A DNA stretch of 64,000 bases from JAEVLT01 sp050496765 (GTDB lineage: Bacteria > Bacillota > Bacilli > Bacillales > Cytobacillaceae). The notes beneath the pieces were generated by a model. That model saw only the letters and a program-made list of their open reading frames with translations, ran no database searches and was not told the DNA's origin. How positions within the stretch are numbered: the first letter of the stretch is position 1; each line of letters opens with the position of its first letter. The position numbers and the translations under genes are program-made. The stretch lies in contig NZ_JBNWEO010000009.1 in NCBI RefSeq assembly GCF_050496765.1, positions 62,001-126,000 of the forward strand, given 5' to 3'. This document shows positions 25,524-34,334 of this stretch, piece by piece.

Positions 25524-26546
25524 ATGGAAACGATCAAACAGCGGATGTTGACGGGAAATAAAGCGATGGCTGAGGCGATTGCCTTGGAGATGGAACGAGA
25601 TCCAAATGTTTTTGTCCTAGGGGAAGATGTTGGGAAATACGGCGGCATTTTCGGTGCGACCCAAGGCCTGATTGAAAAATTTGGCGCTGATCGCGTCATG
25701 GATACACCGATTTCAGAGACGGCTTTTATTGGTGCGGCAATCGGAGCGGCAGCTGAGGGAATGCGCCCGATCGCTGAACTAATGTTTGTGGACTTTTTCG
25801 GCGTTTGCATGGATCAAATTTACAACCATATGGCGAAAATTCCGTATATGTCAGGCGGTAATGTGAAACTGCCAATGGTTTTGATGACAGCAGTCGGCGG
25901 CGGCTACAGTGATGCGGCACAGCATTCACAAACATTGTATGCCACGTTTGCCCATCTGCCAGGTCTGAAAGTGGTTGCGCCATCTACTCCATATGACTTA
26001 AAAGGGATGATGATTTCGGCAATCCGCGACGATAATCCGGTAGTGTTCATGTTCCACAAAACCCTTCAAGGCCTTGGCTGGATGGATCAGCTTGACGCGT
26101 CTATTTCCCATGTGCCAGAAGAGGCTTATACGGTACCCCTGGATAAAGCAAAGGTTGTTCGTGAAGGAAAAGACGTGACCATTGTCGGCTTGCAAATGAC
26201 GATGCATTATGCGCTTGAAGCGGCTCAAAGGCTAGCGAAAGAAGGAATGGAAGCGGAAGTCATTGACTTAAGGTCACTTGCCCCGATTGATAAAGATACC
26301 ATTTTAGCTTCCGTCCGGAAAACACACCGGCTGATCATTGCGGATGAGGACTATTTGTCATATGGTGTGACAGCAGAAATTTCTGCCATTGTTGCAGAAG
26401 AGGCCTTATATGATCTCGAGGCGCCGGTTAAGAGGATTGCGATTCCGAATGTTCCAATTCCGTACAGCCGCGGTTTGGAAAAATTCGTCCTTCCAAGCGC
26501 GGAAAAAATCTACAATGCCGCAGTCCAACTGGTGAATGAGGATTAA
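25524..26546 (+). CDS. acoB: Acetoin dehydrogenase E1 component, beta subunit
   Basis: E1 beta, 340 residues, pairing with AcoA. Conserved stretches: LGEDVGKYGGIFGATQGL, DTPISETAFIGAAIGAA, PIAELMFVDFFGVCMDQI, and the C-terminal IADEDYLSYGVTAEI. AAAGGAG precedes ATG 25524; an in-frame upstream extension overlaps acoA and lacks a ribosome binding site. It lies 31 bases after acoA, but 2.2 kb separates it from acoC because of the 52-bp repeat array. Confidence 0.93.
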   Translation: METIKQRMLTGNKAMAEAIALEMERDPNVFVLGEDVGKYGGIFGATQGLIEKFGADRVMDTPISETAFIGAAIGAAAEGMRPIAELMFVDFFGVCMDQIYNHMAKIPYMSGGNVKLPMVLMTAVGGGYSDAAQHSQTLYATFAHLPGLKVVAPSTPYDLKGMMISAIRDDNPVVFMFHKTLQGLGWMDQLDASISHVPEEAYTVPLDKAKVVREGKDVTIVGLQMTMHYALEAAQRLAKEGMEAEVIDLRSLAPIDKDTILASVRKTHRLIIADEDYLSYGVTAEISAIVAEEALYDLEAPVKRIAIPNVPIPYSRGLEKFVLPSAEKIYNAAVQLVNED

Positions 26547-26656
26547 GTGAAAGCCTGTTTTTGTGCAAATTGATGGAACTTTCATACGGGAAAAACTCAT
26601 AAATTTGGCGAAAAAACAGCTGAACGGTCACTATGAAAGATTCAAAAATCGGTAGA

Positions 26657-28558
26657 AGGTCATTAGAAAGGCGAGTAATGCCCGTCGGAGGGTGGGAATC
26701 CAGGGAATCGGTCATTAGAAAGGCGAGTAATGCCCGCCGGAGGGAGAAAACCGAGGGAATCGGTCACTAGTCAAGCGAGTAATGCCCGTCGGAGTGGAAA
26801 AACCGAGGGAAACGGTCATTAGTCAGGCGAGTAATGCCCGCCGGAGGGAGAAAACCGAAGGAAACGGTCATTAGTCAGTCGAGTAATGCCCGTCGGAGGG
26901 TGGAAATCCAGGGAATCGGTCACTAGAAAGGCGAGTAATGCCCGTCGGAGGGTGGAAACCGAGGGAAACGGTCACTAGTCAAGCGAGTAATGCCCGCCGG
27001 AGGGAGAAAACCGAGGGAATCGGTCACTAGTCAAGCGAGTAATGCCCGTCGGAGGGTGGGAATCCAGGGAAACGGTCACTAGTCAAGCGAGTAATGCCCG
27101 CCGGAGGGAGAAAACCGAGGGAAACGGTCACTAGTCAGGCGAGTAATGCCCGTCAGAGGGAGAAAACCGAGGGAAACGGTCACTAGTCAGGCGAGTAATG
27201 CCCGCCGGAGGGAGAAAACCGAGAGAATCGGTCACTAGTCAGGCGAGTAATGCCCGCCGGAGGGTGGGAATCCAGGGAATCGGTCACTAGAAAGGCGAGT
27301 AATGCCCGTCGGAGGGTGGAAACCGAGGGAAACGGTCACTAGTCAGTCGAGTAATGCCCGTCGGAGGGAGAAAACCGAGGGAAACGGTCATTAGAAAGGC
27401 GAGTAATGCCCGTCGGAGTGAAAAAACCGAGGGAAACGGTCACTAGTCAGTCGAGTAATGCCCGCCGGAGGGTGGGAATCCAGGGAAACGGTCACTAGTC
27501 AGGCGAGTAATGCCCGTCGGAGTGAAAAAACCGAAGGAATCGGTCATTAGTCAGGCGAGTAATGCCCGTCGGAGGGTGGAAACCGAGGGAATCGGTCACT
27601 AGTCAGGCGAGTAATGCCCGTCGGAGTGAAAAAACCGAGGGAATCGGTCACTAGTCAGGCGAGTAATGCCCGTCGGAGGGAGAAAACCGAGGGAATCGGT
27701 CATTAGAAAGGCGAGTAATGCCCGTCGGAGGGAAAAAACCGAAGGAATTGGTCATTAGTCAGGCGAGTAATGCCCGCCGGAGTGGAAAAACCGAGAGAAT
27801 CGGTCACTAGTCAGGCGAGTAATGCCCGCCGGAGTGGAAAAACCGAGGGAAACGGTCATTAGTCAGTCGAGTAATGCCCGCCGGAGGGAGAAAACCGAGG
27901 GAAACGGTCATTAGTCAGTCGAGTAATGCCCGCCGGAGTGGAAAAACCGAGGGAAACGGTCATTAGTCAGTCGAGTAATGCCCGTCGGAGGGAGAAAACC
28001 GAGGGAAACGGTCATTAGTCAGCCGAGTAATGCCCGCCGGAGGGTGGAAACCGAAGGAAACGGTCATTAGTCAGTCGAGTAATGCCCGCCGGAGGGTGGG
28101 AATCCAGGGAAACGGTCATTAGTCAGTCGAGTAATGCCCGTCGAAGGGAGAAAACCGAGAGAATCGGTCACTAGTCAGGCGAGTAATGCCCGCCGGAGTG
28201 GAAAAACCGAGGGAAACGGTCATTAGTCAGCCGAGTAATGCCCGTCGGAGGGAGAAAACCGAGGGAAACGGTCATTAGTCAGCCGAGTAATGCCCGCCGG
28301 AGTGGAAAAACCGAGGGAAACGGTCATTAGTCAGTCGAGTAATGCCCGCCGGAGGGTGGAAACCGAAGGAAACGGTCATTAGTCAGTCGAGTAATGCCCG
28401 TCGGAGGGAGAAAACCGAGGGAAACGGTCATTAGTCAGTCGAGTAATGCCCGTCGGAGGGAGAAAACCGAGGGAAACGGTCATTAGTCAGTCGAGTAATG
28501 CCCGCCGGAGTGGTAAAACCGAGGGAAACGGTCATTAGTCAGTCGAGTAATGCCCGTT
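26657..28558. repeat. 52-bp satellite array D, 37 units without indels, inside the aco operon
   Basis: Counting from GGTCA(T/C)TAG, unit starts fall every 52 bp from 26657 to 28529: 1872 bp is exactly 36 periods, and the 37th unit is partial. Unit plan: CGGTCAYTAG, a 5-bp variable part, CGAGTAATGCCCG, YCGGAG, a G/A-rich part, then AAACCGAGGGAAA. Each unit has an inverted pair CATTA...TAATG. Variation is almost only substitution between a few recurrent variants. Diverged units flank it (26625, 28580, about 28629). The period is not a multiple of three and every frame is stopped, so it is non-coding. No unique spacers, so not CRISPR. Confidence 0.97.
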
Positions 28559-28781
28559 CCTTGCGAAAAATCACCGCAACGGTAACTACAAAAGGTTCAT
28601 AAGCCCGTGCCCAGAGAAAAACCTGCAAAATGATCACTTTGAAAAACTCAACAAAACCGAAACCAAGCAAAAAATCATAAAACGGGTAGTAAAGAATGAA
28701 TCTCAATACCTGGCAAAATCAAAATCAAAATCAAAAGCGAAAAGTATTGGCAAATGATTCGTCACAAGGAGGCCATGCATC

Positions 28782-29915
28782 GTGTATGAAATAAAACTGC
28801 CGCAAACAGCTGAAGATATTTCAGAAAGTGTTATTGTTTTTTGGCATAAATACCCAGGAGATGAAGTGAAGGCTGGCGATGTGCTGGTCGAAGTGCAAAC
28901 GGAAAAAGCCGTTTTTGAAATCGAAGCGGAAGAGAGTGGGATTTTAACAGAAATCAAGATTCCAAGAGGTGAAGTTGCCAGTGTTGGCGATGTGCTTGCG
29001 ACGATTTCTCCGGCTGCAGAAGCGGTTCCAGAAAACAGCCACCCAATCAACCGGGAGGATGCACCTTTAGCTGCAACGGCACATAAGGAACCAACGCAAT
29101 TTGTGAAAGCGCCGCCGAGAATCCGCCGGTTGGCTCGCGAACTTGGTGTGGACTTGGCAACAATTGCAGGTACAGGGCGCAATGGTCACATAACAGAAGA
29201 AGATGTCCGCCGCTCTGCCGCTGCCGTAACCGCTCCCGAGTACAAAGTGGTTCCGATCACCGGGATTCGGAAAACAATTGCCAGTCGAATGACGGAAAGT
29301 TTACGATCATCGGCCCAATTGACTGAAACGGCTTGGGCAGACGTGACTTTGCTGGATGAGGAGCGGAAGAGAGCCGATCCTAAGTTGACATGGAACGATC
29401 TGATCCTGTTTGCGGCAGTCCAAGCACTGAAACAGCATCCAAACATGAACGCCCATGTTTTAGATGAAATCCATCAGTACGAAAAAATTCATCTGGGTAT
29501 AGCCGTCGATACGGAAGAGGGACTATTTGTTCCCGTTATCAAAAATGCTGGGGAGTTGAGCCTCGTTCAACTAGCGGCGCAGGCTCGCAGTTTGGCGGAT
29601 AAAGCAAGAGAGGGGCGGCTTGCAGCTAGCGACCTATCAGGCGCCACGTTTACAGTTACGAATTTGGGCAGCTATGGGGTTCAATTTTTTACGCCGATCA
29701 TCAACCGGCCAGAAGCAGCGATTTTAGGAGTGGGAAAAATCGAGACCGACCTCGTTTTTCAGGAGCGGCAAATCGTTGAACGGAAGCGCCTCCCATTAAG
29801 CTTAACATTTGATCACCGGGCAATCGACGGAGCCCCTGCCGCCCGTTTCTTGCAAACACTCATCAGGTTTTTGCAGGAGCCTTCCAAATTGTTGGATGAA
29901 ATTTTGGCAAAATAA
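28782..29915 (+). CDS. acoC: Acetoin dehydrogenase E2 component (dihydrolipoamide acetyltransferase)
   Basis: E2 core of the acetoin dehydrogenase complex, 377 residues. Domain order: one lipoyl domain (lipoyl Lys in VEVQTEKAVFEIE, about residue 45), an E3/E1-binding peripheral domain (PPRIRRLARELGVDLATIAG then GRNGHITEEDV, about 108-145), and the acyltransferase domain with the catalytic HRAIDGAPAARF near the end. The start is GTG 28782, 9 bases after AAGGAGG. A hexanucleotide tract (AAAATC repeated) lies at 28715-28738. A terminator follows at once, so no acoL (E3) is in the operon. Confidence 0.93.
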   Translation: MYEIKLPQTAEDISESVIVFWHKYPGDEVKAGDVLVEVQTEKAVFEIEAEESGILTEIKIPRGEVASVGDVLATISPAAEAVPENSHPINREDAPLAATAHKEPTQFVKAPPRIRRLARELGVDLATIAGTGRNGHITEEDVRRSAAAVTAPEYKVVPITGIRKTIASRMTESLRSSAQLTETAWADVTLLDEERKRADPKLTWNDLILFAAVQALKQHPNMNAHVLDEIHQYEKIHLGIAVDTEEGLFVPVIKNAGELSLVQLAAQARSLADKAREGRLAASDLSGATFTVTNLGSYGVQFFTPIINRPEAAILGVGKIETDLVFQERQIVERKRLPLSLTFDHRAIDGAPAARFLQTLIRFLQEPSKLLDEILAK

Positions 29916-29927
29916 TGCCCATGCAAA

Positions 29928-29971
29928 AAGCTGGAAAGGTACAGAAAACGTCCTCTTCCAGCTTCTTTTTT
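29928..29971 (+). terminator. acoABC terminator
   Basis: AAGCTGGAA (29929-29937) and TTCCAGCTT (29956-29964), then CTTTTTTT. Confidence 0.85.
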
Positions 29972-30047
29972 ACGCTCTGCTAAAATGGCCTGTTGGTTTC
30001 GCTGCCAATTGAGAGCCATAAGCAAAGTTTTTAGTAACCAACACGAA

Positions 30048-30200
30048 TTACACTCTATTACGGCCCCGGCCAGAAATCAATTTAAACACAAACACTACGA
30101 TTGCAATCACAAGAAGTAGGTGGATTAACCCCCCAGCAATATGAAATACAAGACCGAGAACCCAAAACAATAATAATAAACCAATAATCGTCCAAAGCAT
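30048..30200 (-). CDS. lmo0937-like small membrane protein
   Basis: A 50-residue protein starting MLWTIIGLLLLFWVLGLVFH, with two hydrophobic helices and a basic C-terminus ending SGRGRNRV. Its start, two-helix pattern and GGLIHLLLVIAIVVFVF segment match the lmo0937 family of small membrane proteins common in Bacillales, which are often stress-induced. The function is unknown. GAAGGTAGAG lies 5 bases before the ATG on the minus strand. It stands alone between acoC and a divergent regulator. Confidence 0.78.
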   Translation of the reverse strand: MLWTIIGLLLLFWVLGLVFHIAGGLIHLLLVIAIVVFVFKLISGRGRNRV

Positions 30201-30370
30201 TGTCTCTACCTTCTTTCTCATTTGTACTTAGTTTTCTTTTCCCTAGAAGGGCTTTCGCTAAACATATCCACCTATCAAAAGTAATTTTTTGTCATTTGTA
30301 TATCATCCATTACATAGATTAAAAATAGAGAGATGCACGATCGGGGATGTTCATCTAGGGGGGAAATTGT

Positions 30371-31840
30371 GTGGAGGAAATGTTTTGCACGCTTGATGCA
30401 CGCGGAAGGTTTCAATATATTTCGCCACCCATGCAGCAAAAATTTGGGGATGAAGACTACCGGGAGGGTACGGACGTCAAACAGTTGATCCATCCGGAGG
30501 ACTTTCAGACCGCTAAAGAATACTTTATCAAATCAATTATGAAAGTTGACGGTTTTGAAACAAATTTACGGCTAAAATACCTGAGACATAAATGGATCTT
30601 AGTGAAAATCAAAGCCTTTCCGCTCATCAACGAGTGGGGGAAAATCCAAACGATCCTCATCTATCTCGATATGATTGAGGACATGAAAAAAGAAGAATCG
30701 GATCCCAACAGGAGTGATGTTCCAATCCCCGATCAGGATGCTTTCAAAAAGGGAAAACGATCGATCCGAACACGAATGGATGCTCAGCAAGGGAAACAAC
30801 CATCTGTAAAAAATAAATGGGAAAACAAGCAAACGAATGTTCCGGCCGAAATCGTTGCCTTTTCACAACAATTAACCGCTAGAAAGAATTCACCACCTAT
30901 TTCTTTCCCGAAAAAAAATAGTCTACTGTTGGCCGCGTTCAATTTAAGAGGAGAAATTACAAGCGTGAACTTGGCAGCTCAAGAAATAACCGGGTATACA
31001 GAAGAAGAGTTTTTAACATTCACTTTTCTTGATTTACTCCCGCCTGAAATGAAAACAACTGTAATCGATTTTGTGAACTGCTCCATTTCCACGGATCTTG
31101 ACATTTCCAATAAAATTGTCACAATGATCGATAAAAGCGGTAAGCCGCTTCAATTAACCATTCATGCATTGCCGCTTTTTAAACGGGGGAAAATAAGCGG
31201 CTTATTCGTCATGGGGAAGGATATTTCAAAGGAAATGGAGCTTGAAGGACGATTATTAAGATCAAAACAAGCCTTTTATGAGAAATACAATTCGATTCCA
31301 TTATGCATTCTTCTTTTAGAAATTGATCGAAAAAATGACTGCGCCAAAATTGCCGAGGCAAATGATTTTACATTGAGAACACTCCGATACACCCATAAGG
31401 AGATCGCAAACAAGCCTTTTTGTGAACTATTGTATTTAAAAAATTTCCGGATGAATGCTTTTCTGAAAAACCACTTGGAGTACTTGCATATTCGAACGGT
31501 TTTTTTAACAAAGGATGGGAACAAGTTGCCCGCCTTCCTGTATTGCCATTTAACTGAATGGGAAGGAAAAGAAGTCATTTTAACGATTGCGAGGCTGGCT
31601 GAATTAGATACCAGCCGCAAAACAGTCGATAAAACGGACTCGGGTCGACAGCTTCGCGTGCTTATGGCGGAAATGGATATCAACACAATGGAGCTTGCCA
31701 ATCTCACGGGATTAACAACTGCAACCATTTCCAATCTTAGAACCGGAAAAGTCAAAAAGCCGAATATCGAAACAGCTGAAAAAATTGCGGCGGCATTAGG
31801 GGTTAACCTATCTTATTTATGGCCGGAGCTAAGGTATTAG
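30371..31840 (+). CDS. Multi-PAS protein with C-terminal Cro/C1-type HTH
   Basis: The 489 residues carry at least two, probably three, PAS-like segments: residues 1-100 (CTLDARGRFQYISPPM, LIHPEDFQTAKEY), 185-310 (AAFNLRGEITSVNLAAQEI, FVMGKDISKEMELE) and a weaker one at 315-420. A basic linker lies at about 115-180. The C-terminal 65 residues form an XRE HTH (LANLTGLTTATISNLRTGKVKKPNIETAEKIAAALGV). No kinase or effector domain is present, so this looks like a one-component transcription factor sensing a small molecule or redox state. The start GTG 30371 follows AGGGGGG. The ligand and targets are unknown. Confidence 0.75.
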   Translation: MEEMFCTLDARGRFQYISPPMQQKFGDEDYREGTDVKQLIHPEDFQTAKEYFIKSIMKVDGFETNLRLKYLRHKWILVKIKAFPLINEWGKIQTILIYLDMIEDMKKEESDPNRSDVPIPDQDAFKKGKRSIRTRMDAQQGKQPSVKNKWENKQTNVPAEIVAFSQQLTARKNSPPISFPKKNSLLLAAFNLRGEITSVNLAAQEITGYTEEEFLTFTFLDLLPPEMKTTVIDFVNCSISTDLDISNKIVTMIDKSGKPLQLTIHALPLFKRGKISGLFVMGKDISKEMELEGRLLRSKQAFYEKYNSIPLCILLLEIDRKNDCAKIAEANDFTLRTLRYTHKEIANKPFCELLYLKNFRMNAFLKNHLEYLHIRTVFLTKDGNKLPAFLYCHLTEWEGKEVILTIARLAELDTSRKTVDKTDSGRQLRVLMAEMDINTMELANLTGLTTATISNLRTGKVKKPNIETAEKIAAALGVNLSYLWPELRY

Positions 31841-31925
31841 TTCGACTTTTGAAATCATTAAAATTCGCAGTTTCACCGCTGAAATCCCTCATATATTCTG
31901 TAAAAATAGAAAATGGGGTGAGCGG

Positions 31926-32216
31926 ATGGGAGCAGGTTCAAAAAAGAAAGGTTATCGTGGTGAAGCCGAGCTTGCGAAGTTAACAGGCGGAAAAAGGGTT
32001 CCCCTTTCAGGAATGGTCAATGGTTTTGACCATGATGTTATTTTGCCGAACGGCTGGGCAGTGGAAGTCAAGCGACAAAAATCTGGCTTTAAAACAATCT
32101 ATAAATGGATTGAGAAGGATCATCCTGACATCGTGGCATACAGGGCAGATCACAAACCGTGGATGGTAACAATGAAATTGGAAAAGTTTCTAGAATTGTT
32201 GGGGAAAAATACGTAA
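31926..32216 (+). CDS. Small PD-(D/E)XK, Holliday-junction-resolvase-like protein
   Basis: Of 96 residues, with a compact nuclease-like core: GYRGEAELAKLTGGKRVPLSG, then HDVILPNGWAVEVKRQ, giving the E...D...E-x-K arrangement of Hjc/RecU-like PD-(D/E)XK enzymes. Such short proteins are common in phages and in accessory regions of Bacillus. GGGTGAGCGG precedes the ATG. Catalytic activity is inferred from the motif only. The flanks show no other phage genes. Confidence 0.6.
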   Translation: MGAGSKKKGYRGEAELAKLTGGKRVPLSGMVNGFDHDVILPNGWAVEVKRQKSGFKTIYKWIEKDHPDIVAYRADHKPWMVTMKLEKFLELLGKNT

Positions 32217-32256
32217 TAGGAGCTTAAGGTGATCCCTCTGATTTGTTAAATTTTAG

Positions 32257-32287
32257 ATGAGAATTTTCTCATAAAATGTGATATACT
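32257..32287 (+). promoter_or_regulatory. Palindrome overlapping a -35 region, with -10 TATACT
   Basis: ATGAGAA-TT-TTCTCAT (32257-32272) occupies the place of the -35 for a -10 TATACT at 32282-32287. A hairpin CTAGG...CCTAG near 32310-32327 lies in the leader before the gene at 32366. Regulator unknown. Confidence 0.4.
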
Positions 32288-32365
32288 GTAATTGCTAGGA
32301 GAAAAGAACTAGGCCCGGCAACCTAGTCTTTTAGCCGAAGCAGATTTTATAAAAGGGCTGAACAG

Positions 32366-32590
32366 ATGATTACTCCAGAAAACAAACTACTATTGTTTGA
32401 CCTATTGTACCGGCATTACATTTTGCACGAGGACTTGGATCGCATTCATCAGCTCATTGCGACACTGAAAAAGGAAATGACTACGATTGAAGCGGAGGAT
32501 GTAACCGCACTCGACCCCAATCAGTTTCCGGCAAAACTTAAATCAGAATGGCAAGAATATCTGGATTGCCGCAAAAAACAAAAAATGTAA
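32366..32590 (+). CDS. Small hypothetical protein
   Basis: Of 74 residues, charged and predicted helical: NKLLLFDLLYRHYILHEDLDRIHQLIATLKKEM, then a linker and LKSEWQEYLDCRKK. I do not recognise a family. The start follows AAAGGGCTGAAC with weak ribosome-binding complementarity. A clear terminator directly after the stop and a promoter-like region upstream support a real monocistronic gene. Confidence 0.55.
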   Translation: MITPENKLLLFDLLYRHYILHEDLDRIHQLIATLKKEMTTIEAEDVTALDPNQFPAKLKSEWQEYLDCRKKQKM

Positions 32591-32622
32591 AGCGACCTGT
32601 TTGGATGCAGATCGCTTTTTCT
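32591..32622 (+). terminator. Terminator of the small gene at 32366
   Basis: AGCGACCTG pairs with CAGATCGCT (one mismatch), followed by T5; it may also act on the convergent coat gene. Confidence 0.7.
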
Positions 32623-32640
32623 TTGTGCATTTCTACTAAA

Positions 32641-33123
32641 CTAAAGCGCAAGTGTAACAGGTTCTAGGCATGTAACAGCACAGAAACAGCACAAATCCAC
32701 TGTGATACAAATGCCTGTTGTTTTAATATCCTCTGGTTTGGCACCTTCAAATTGCTTGCATGGATTTGCAGGGTTTGGCCCTCCTTTTACCTCCAAAAGC
32801 TCCAGGCTTGCACAGCAGTTATCATCGACATCATTGACTCGAAAGACGAAAGACTGGATGCATTCAAGATGTTGTGCTCCCCCAGTTGTTCTGACTCTTA
32901 CCCCTGTTCCTAAGAACGGATTACAGTCACAATAGAGAATGACTGGAATCGTGTTAGGGCTGGTGGAAGCTGGTGACACCCCGTTTAATAATTCTTGGAT
33001 CGACTTTTCGCAGCTGACAGTGCAGCCTGATGTCGGGGACACTTGGTCCTGTGCATCAACGATTGCCCGCAACACCGAACAAACGCAATTTTCACCCGTA
33101 CTTCCGGTATTTCCACATACCAT
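32641..33123 (-). CDS. CotY/CotZ-family spore coat protein
   Basis: A cysteine-rich protein of 160 residues. Hallmarks: CGNTGSTGENCVCSVLRAIVDAQD at the N-terminus, CTVSCEKSIQELL, VILYCDCNPFLGTG, FRVNDVDDNCCASLELL and a Cys-rich tail. B. subtilis CotZ and CotY (148 and 162 residues) form the disulfide-linked crust of the spore coat. I start at the ATG whose complement ends at 33123, because GGGAGT lies 7 bases before it; in-frame upstream ATGs lack one. Expression late in the mother cell is expected; I could not fix a sigma-K promoter. Confidence 0.85.
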   Translation of the reverse strand: MVCGNTGSTGENCVCSVLRAIVDAQDQVSPTSGCTVSCEKSIQELLNGVSPASTSPNTIPVILYCDCNPFLGTGVRVRTTGGAQHLECIQSFVFRVNDVDDNCCASLELLEVKGGPNPANPCKQFEGAKPEDIKTTGICITVDLCCFCAVTCLEPVTLAL

Positions 33124-33358
33124 ATAGATCAACTCCCTCATTTTTTTCTTTACCAGCATATGAAGAGTGGTGTTTTTGGTGTGGGTAGCTATCTATTTTT
33201 GGAAAAAGGAATGGTTAGACCTTTCTTTTAATCATTTCAACTATACGCGTGATTGCGTAAATTTTTTATAAAATAAAGTAGGCATATGGCATACATACCA
33301 TCAGCTTTCCATAAGCTGAAACCTGGAACGCTGATCTTGACTTGGCTTTTTATAGAAA

Positions 33359-33406
33359 GAAAACTCGCCGACAGAGGCGCAGTTGCCTTTATCGGTTCAG
33401 AATTTA
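33359..33406 (-). repeat. Dispersed hairpin element, copy 4 (deleted version)
   Basis: On the minus strand reads TAAATTCTGAAC, then AAGGCAACTGCGCCTCTGTC and GGCGAGTTTTC. It matches copy 1 but lacks the internal CGCCAAAGGCTCG block. Confidence 0.65.
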
Positions 33407-33428
33407 GGGATTTACCTTCTGTTTCGCT

Positions 33429-33458
33429 AAAAAAGGAGCACCATCCGTCCGGTGCTCC
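33429..33458 (-). terminator. Terminator of the GNAT gene (minus strand)
   Basis: GGAGCACC and GGTGCTCC arms with an A run on the plus strand (T run on the minus strand). Confidence 0.75.
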
Positions 33459-33545
33459 AAATCTAAAAGGAGATAAAACCAAGGAGTTGCGGCTCCTTAC
33501 ATTCATACCATATGCGAAAAATTGCTGCAGGTGACAATAAATGGA

Positions 33546-34334
33546 TTATCCTCCGTGAATTTCTTGAATACTTTTTCCGCCGAGAAAGGCATGTCCTGTT
33601 TTGATCGTGGCAATCGTGTCAAAGCCGTTTTTTTGATACACCTTTTCGACTCGTTCGCTAATCGGAAAAACCCAAAGATTTTCCACTTTTCGTTCCGCAG
33701 CCACACGCTGGATATGGCGGATCAAGTGGCCGATCAATCCTCTTCCGCGAAAGGCTTCAACGGTTGCGACACTTTCCATTCGCGCTTGATTGTTGTGCGC
33801 AAAAATGCAAGCTGTTGCACAAGGCGTTCCCTCATATCGCAGAAGAAAATGGGTATAGGCAGGCTGGCGAAATTCCTGTGCAAAAGCTTTTTCACGCACA
33901 CTTCTGCCGCCCAATTCGTTGATGCTACACTCAATTTCCATGGCTTCGGTAAAATTGTCCTCGGTGACTTGCTCAATCGTAATTCGAGGGTCATTCTCCT
34001 GTTCTGTGATCCGTCTATTCCACACTTGAACGGGATCATTAAATTCTTCAACACCAAAGCCATATTCTTTTAACTCCGCCAACAAGCGTTGATGTCGATC
34101 CAAATCGTACAGATAGAACCGCGGAGTCAAGTTTCTTTTTTGATAAAAAGAAATAGCATCGGCCATTACTTTTTTGGGATCATCGGAGGTTGAATCCACA
34201 TGTGCATGATTCGCATCGTAATAGTTTGGTTGCATTTCGTTATAAAAATAACAGCCCCACTCCGTCTCAATCCGGTTCGTAAAGGTTTCCAAATAGGCAA
34301 AATCCAGTTCAAGTACTTTTTTTAAAATGTCCAT
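33546..34334 (-). CDS. GNAT family N-acetyltransferase
   Basis: A 262-residue protein whose C-terminal half has the acetyl-CoA motif A (ESVATVEAFRGRGLIGHLIRHI) and a following VYQKNGFDTI. The N-terminal half (TEWGCYFYNEMQPNYYDANHA, then FYQKRNLTPRFYLYD) is the second, degenerate half often seen in two-domain GNATs. AGGAGG lies 7 bases before the chosen ATG; a longer in-frame extension to 34481 lacks one. Substrate unknown. It diverges from rlmCD. Confidence 0.8.
   Translation of the reverse strand: MDILKKVLELDFAYLETFTNRIETEWGCYFYNEMQPNYYDANHAHVDSTSDDPKKVMADAISFYQKRNLTPRFYLYDLDRHQRLLAELKEYGFGVEEFNDPVQVWNRRITEQENDPRITIEQVTEDNFTEAMEIECSINELGGRSVREKAFAQEFRQPAYTHFLLRYEGTPCATACIFAHNNQARMESVATVEAFRGRGLIGHLIRHIQRVAAERKVENLWVFPISERVEKVYQKNGFDTIATIKTGHAFLGGKSIQEIHGG

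Larger units (their letters stand above)
33124..33545. other. Intergenic region with element copy and hairpins
   Basis: No convincing gene. It holds the divergent upstream region of the coat gene, a dispersed element copy (33359-33406), the minus-strand terminator 33429-33458 and a small hairpin AAGGAG...CTCCTT (33482-33499). Confidence 0.6.

Noticed and set aside
26657..28558. CRISPR array
   Set aside because: The units are contiguous with no unique spacers, the 52-bp unit varies along its whole length, and no cas genes are near.
28715..28738. AAAATC hexanucleotide tract before acoC as a phase-variable promoter element
   Set aside because: Only about four units, and no promoter elements placed to depend on its length.
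32300..32345. A riboswitch in the leader of the small gene at 32366
   Set aside because: There is a CTAGG/CCTAG hairpin, but I could not match it to any known riboswitch core.
33522..34073. Plus-strand frame of 183 codons opposite the GNAT gene
   Set aside because: The minus strand carries the acetyl-CoA motif and a proper ribosome binding site; the plus frame has neither.
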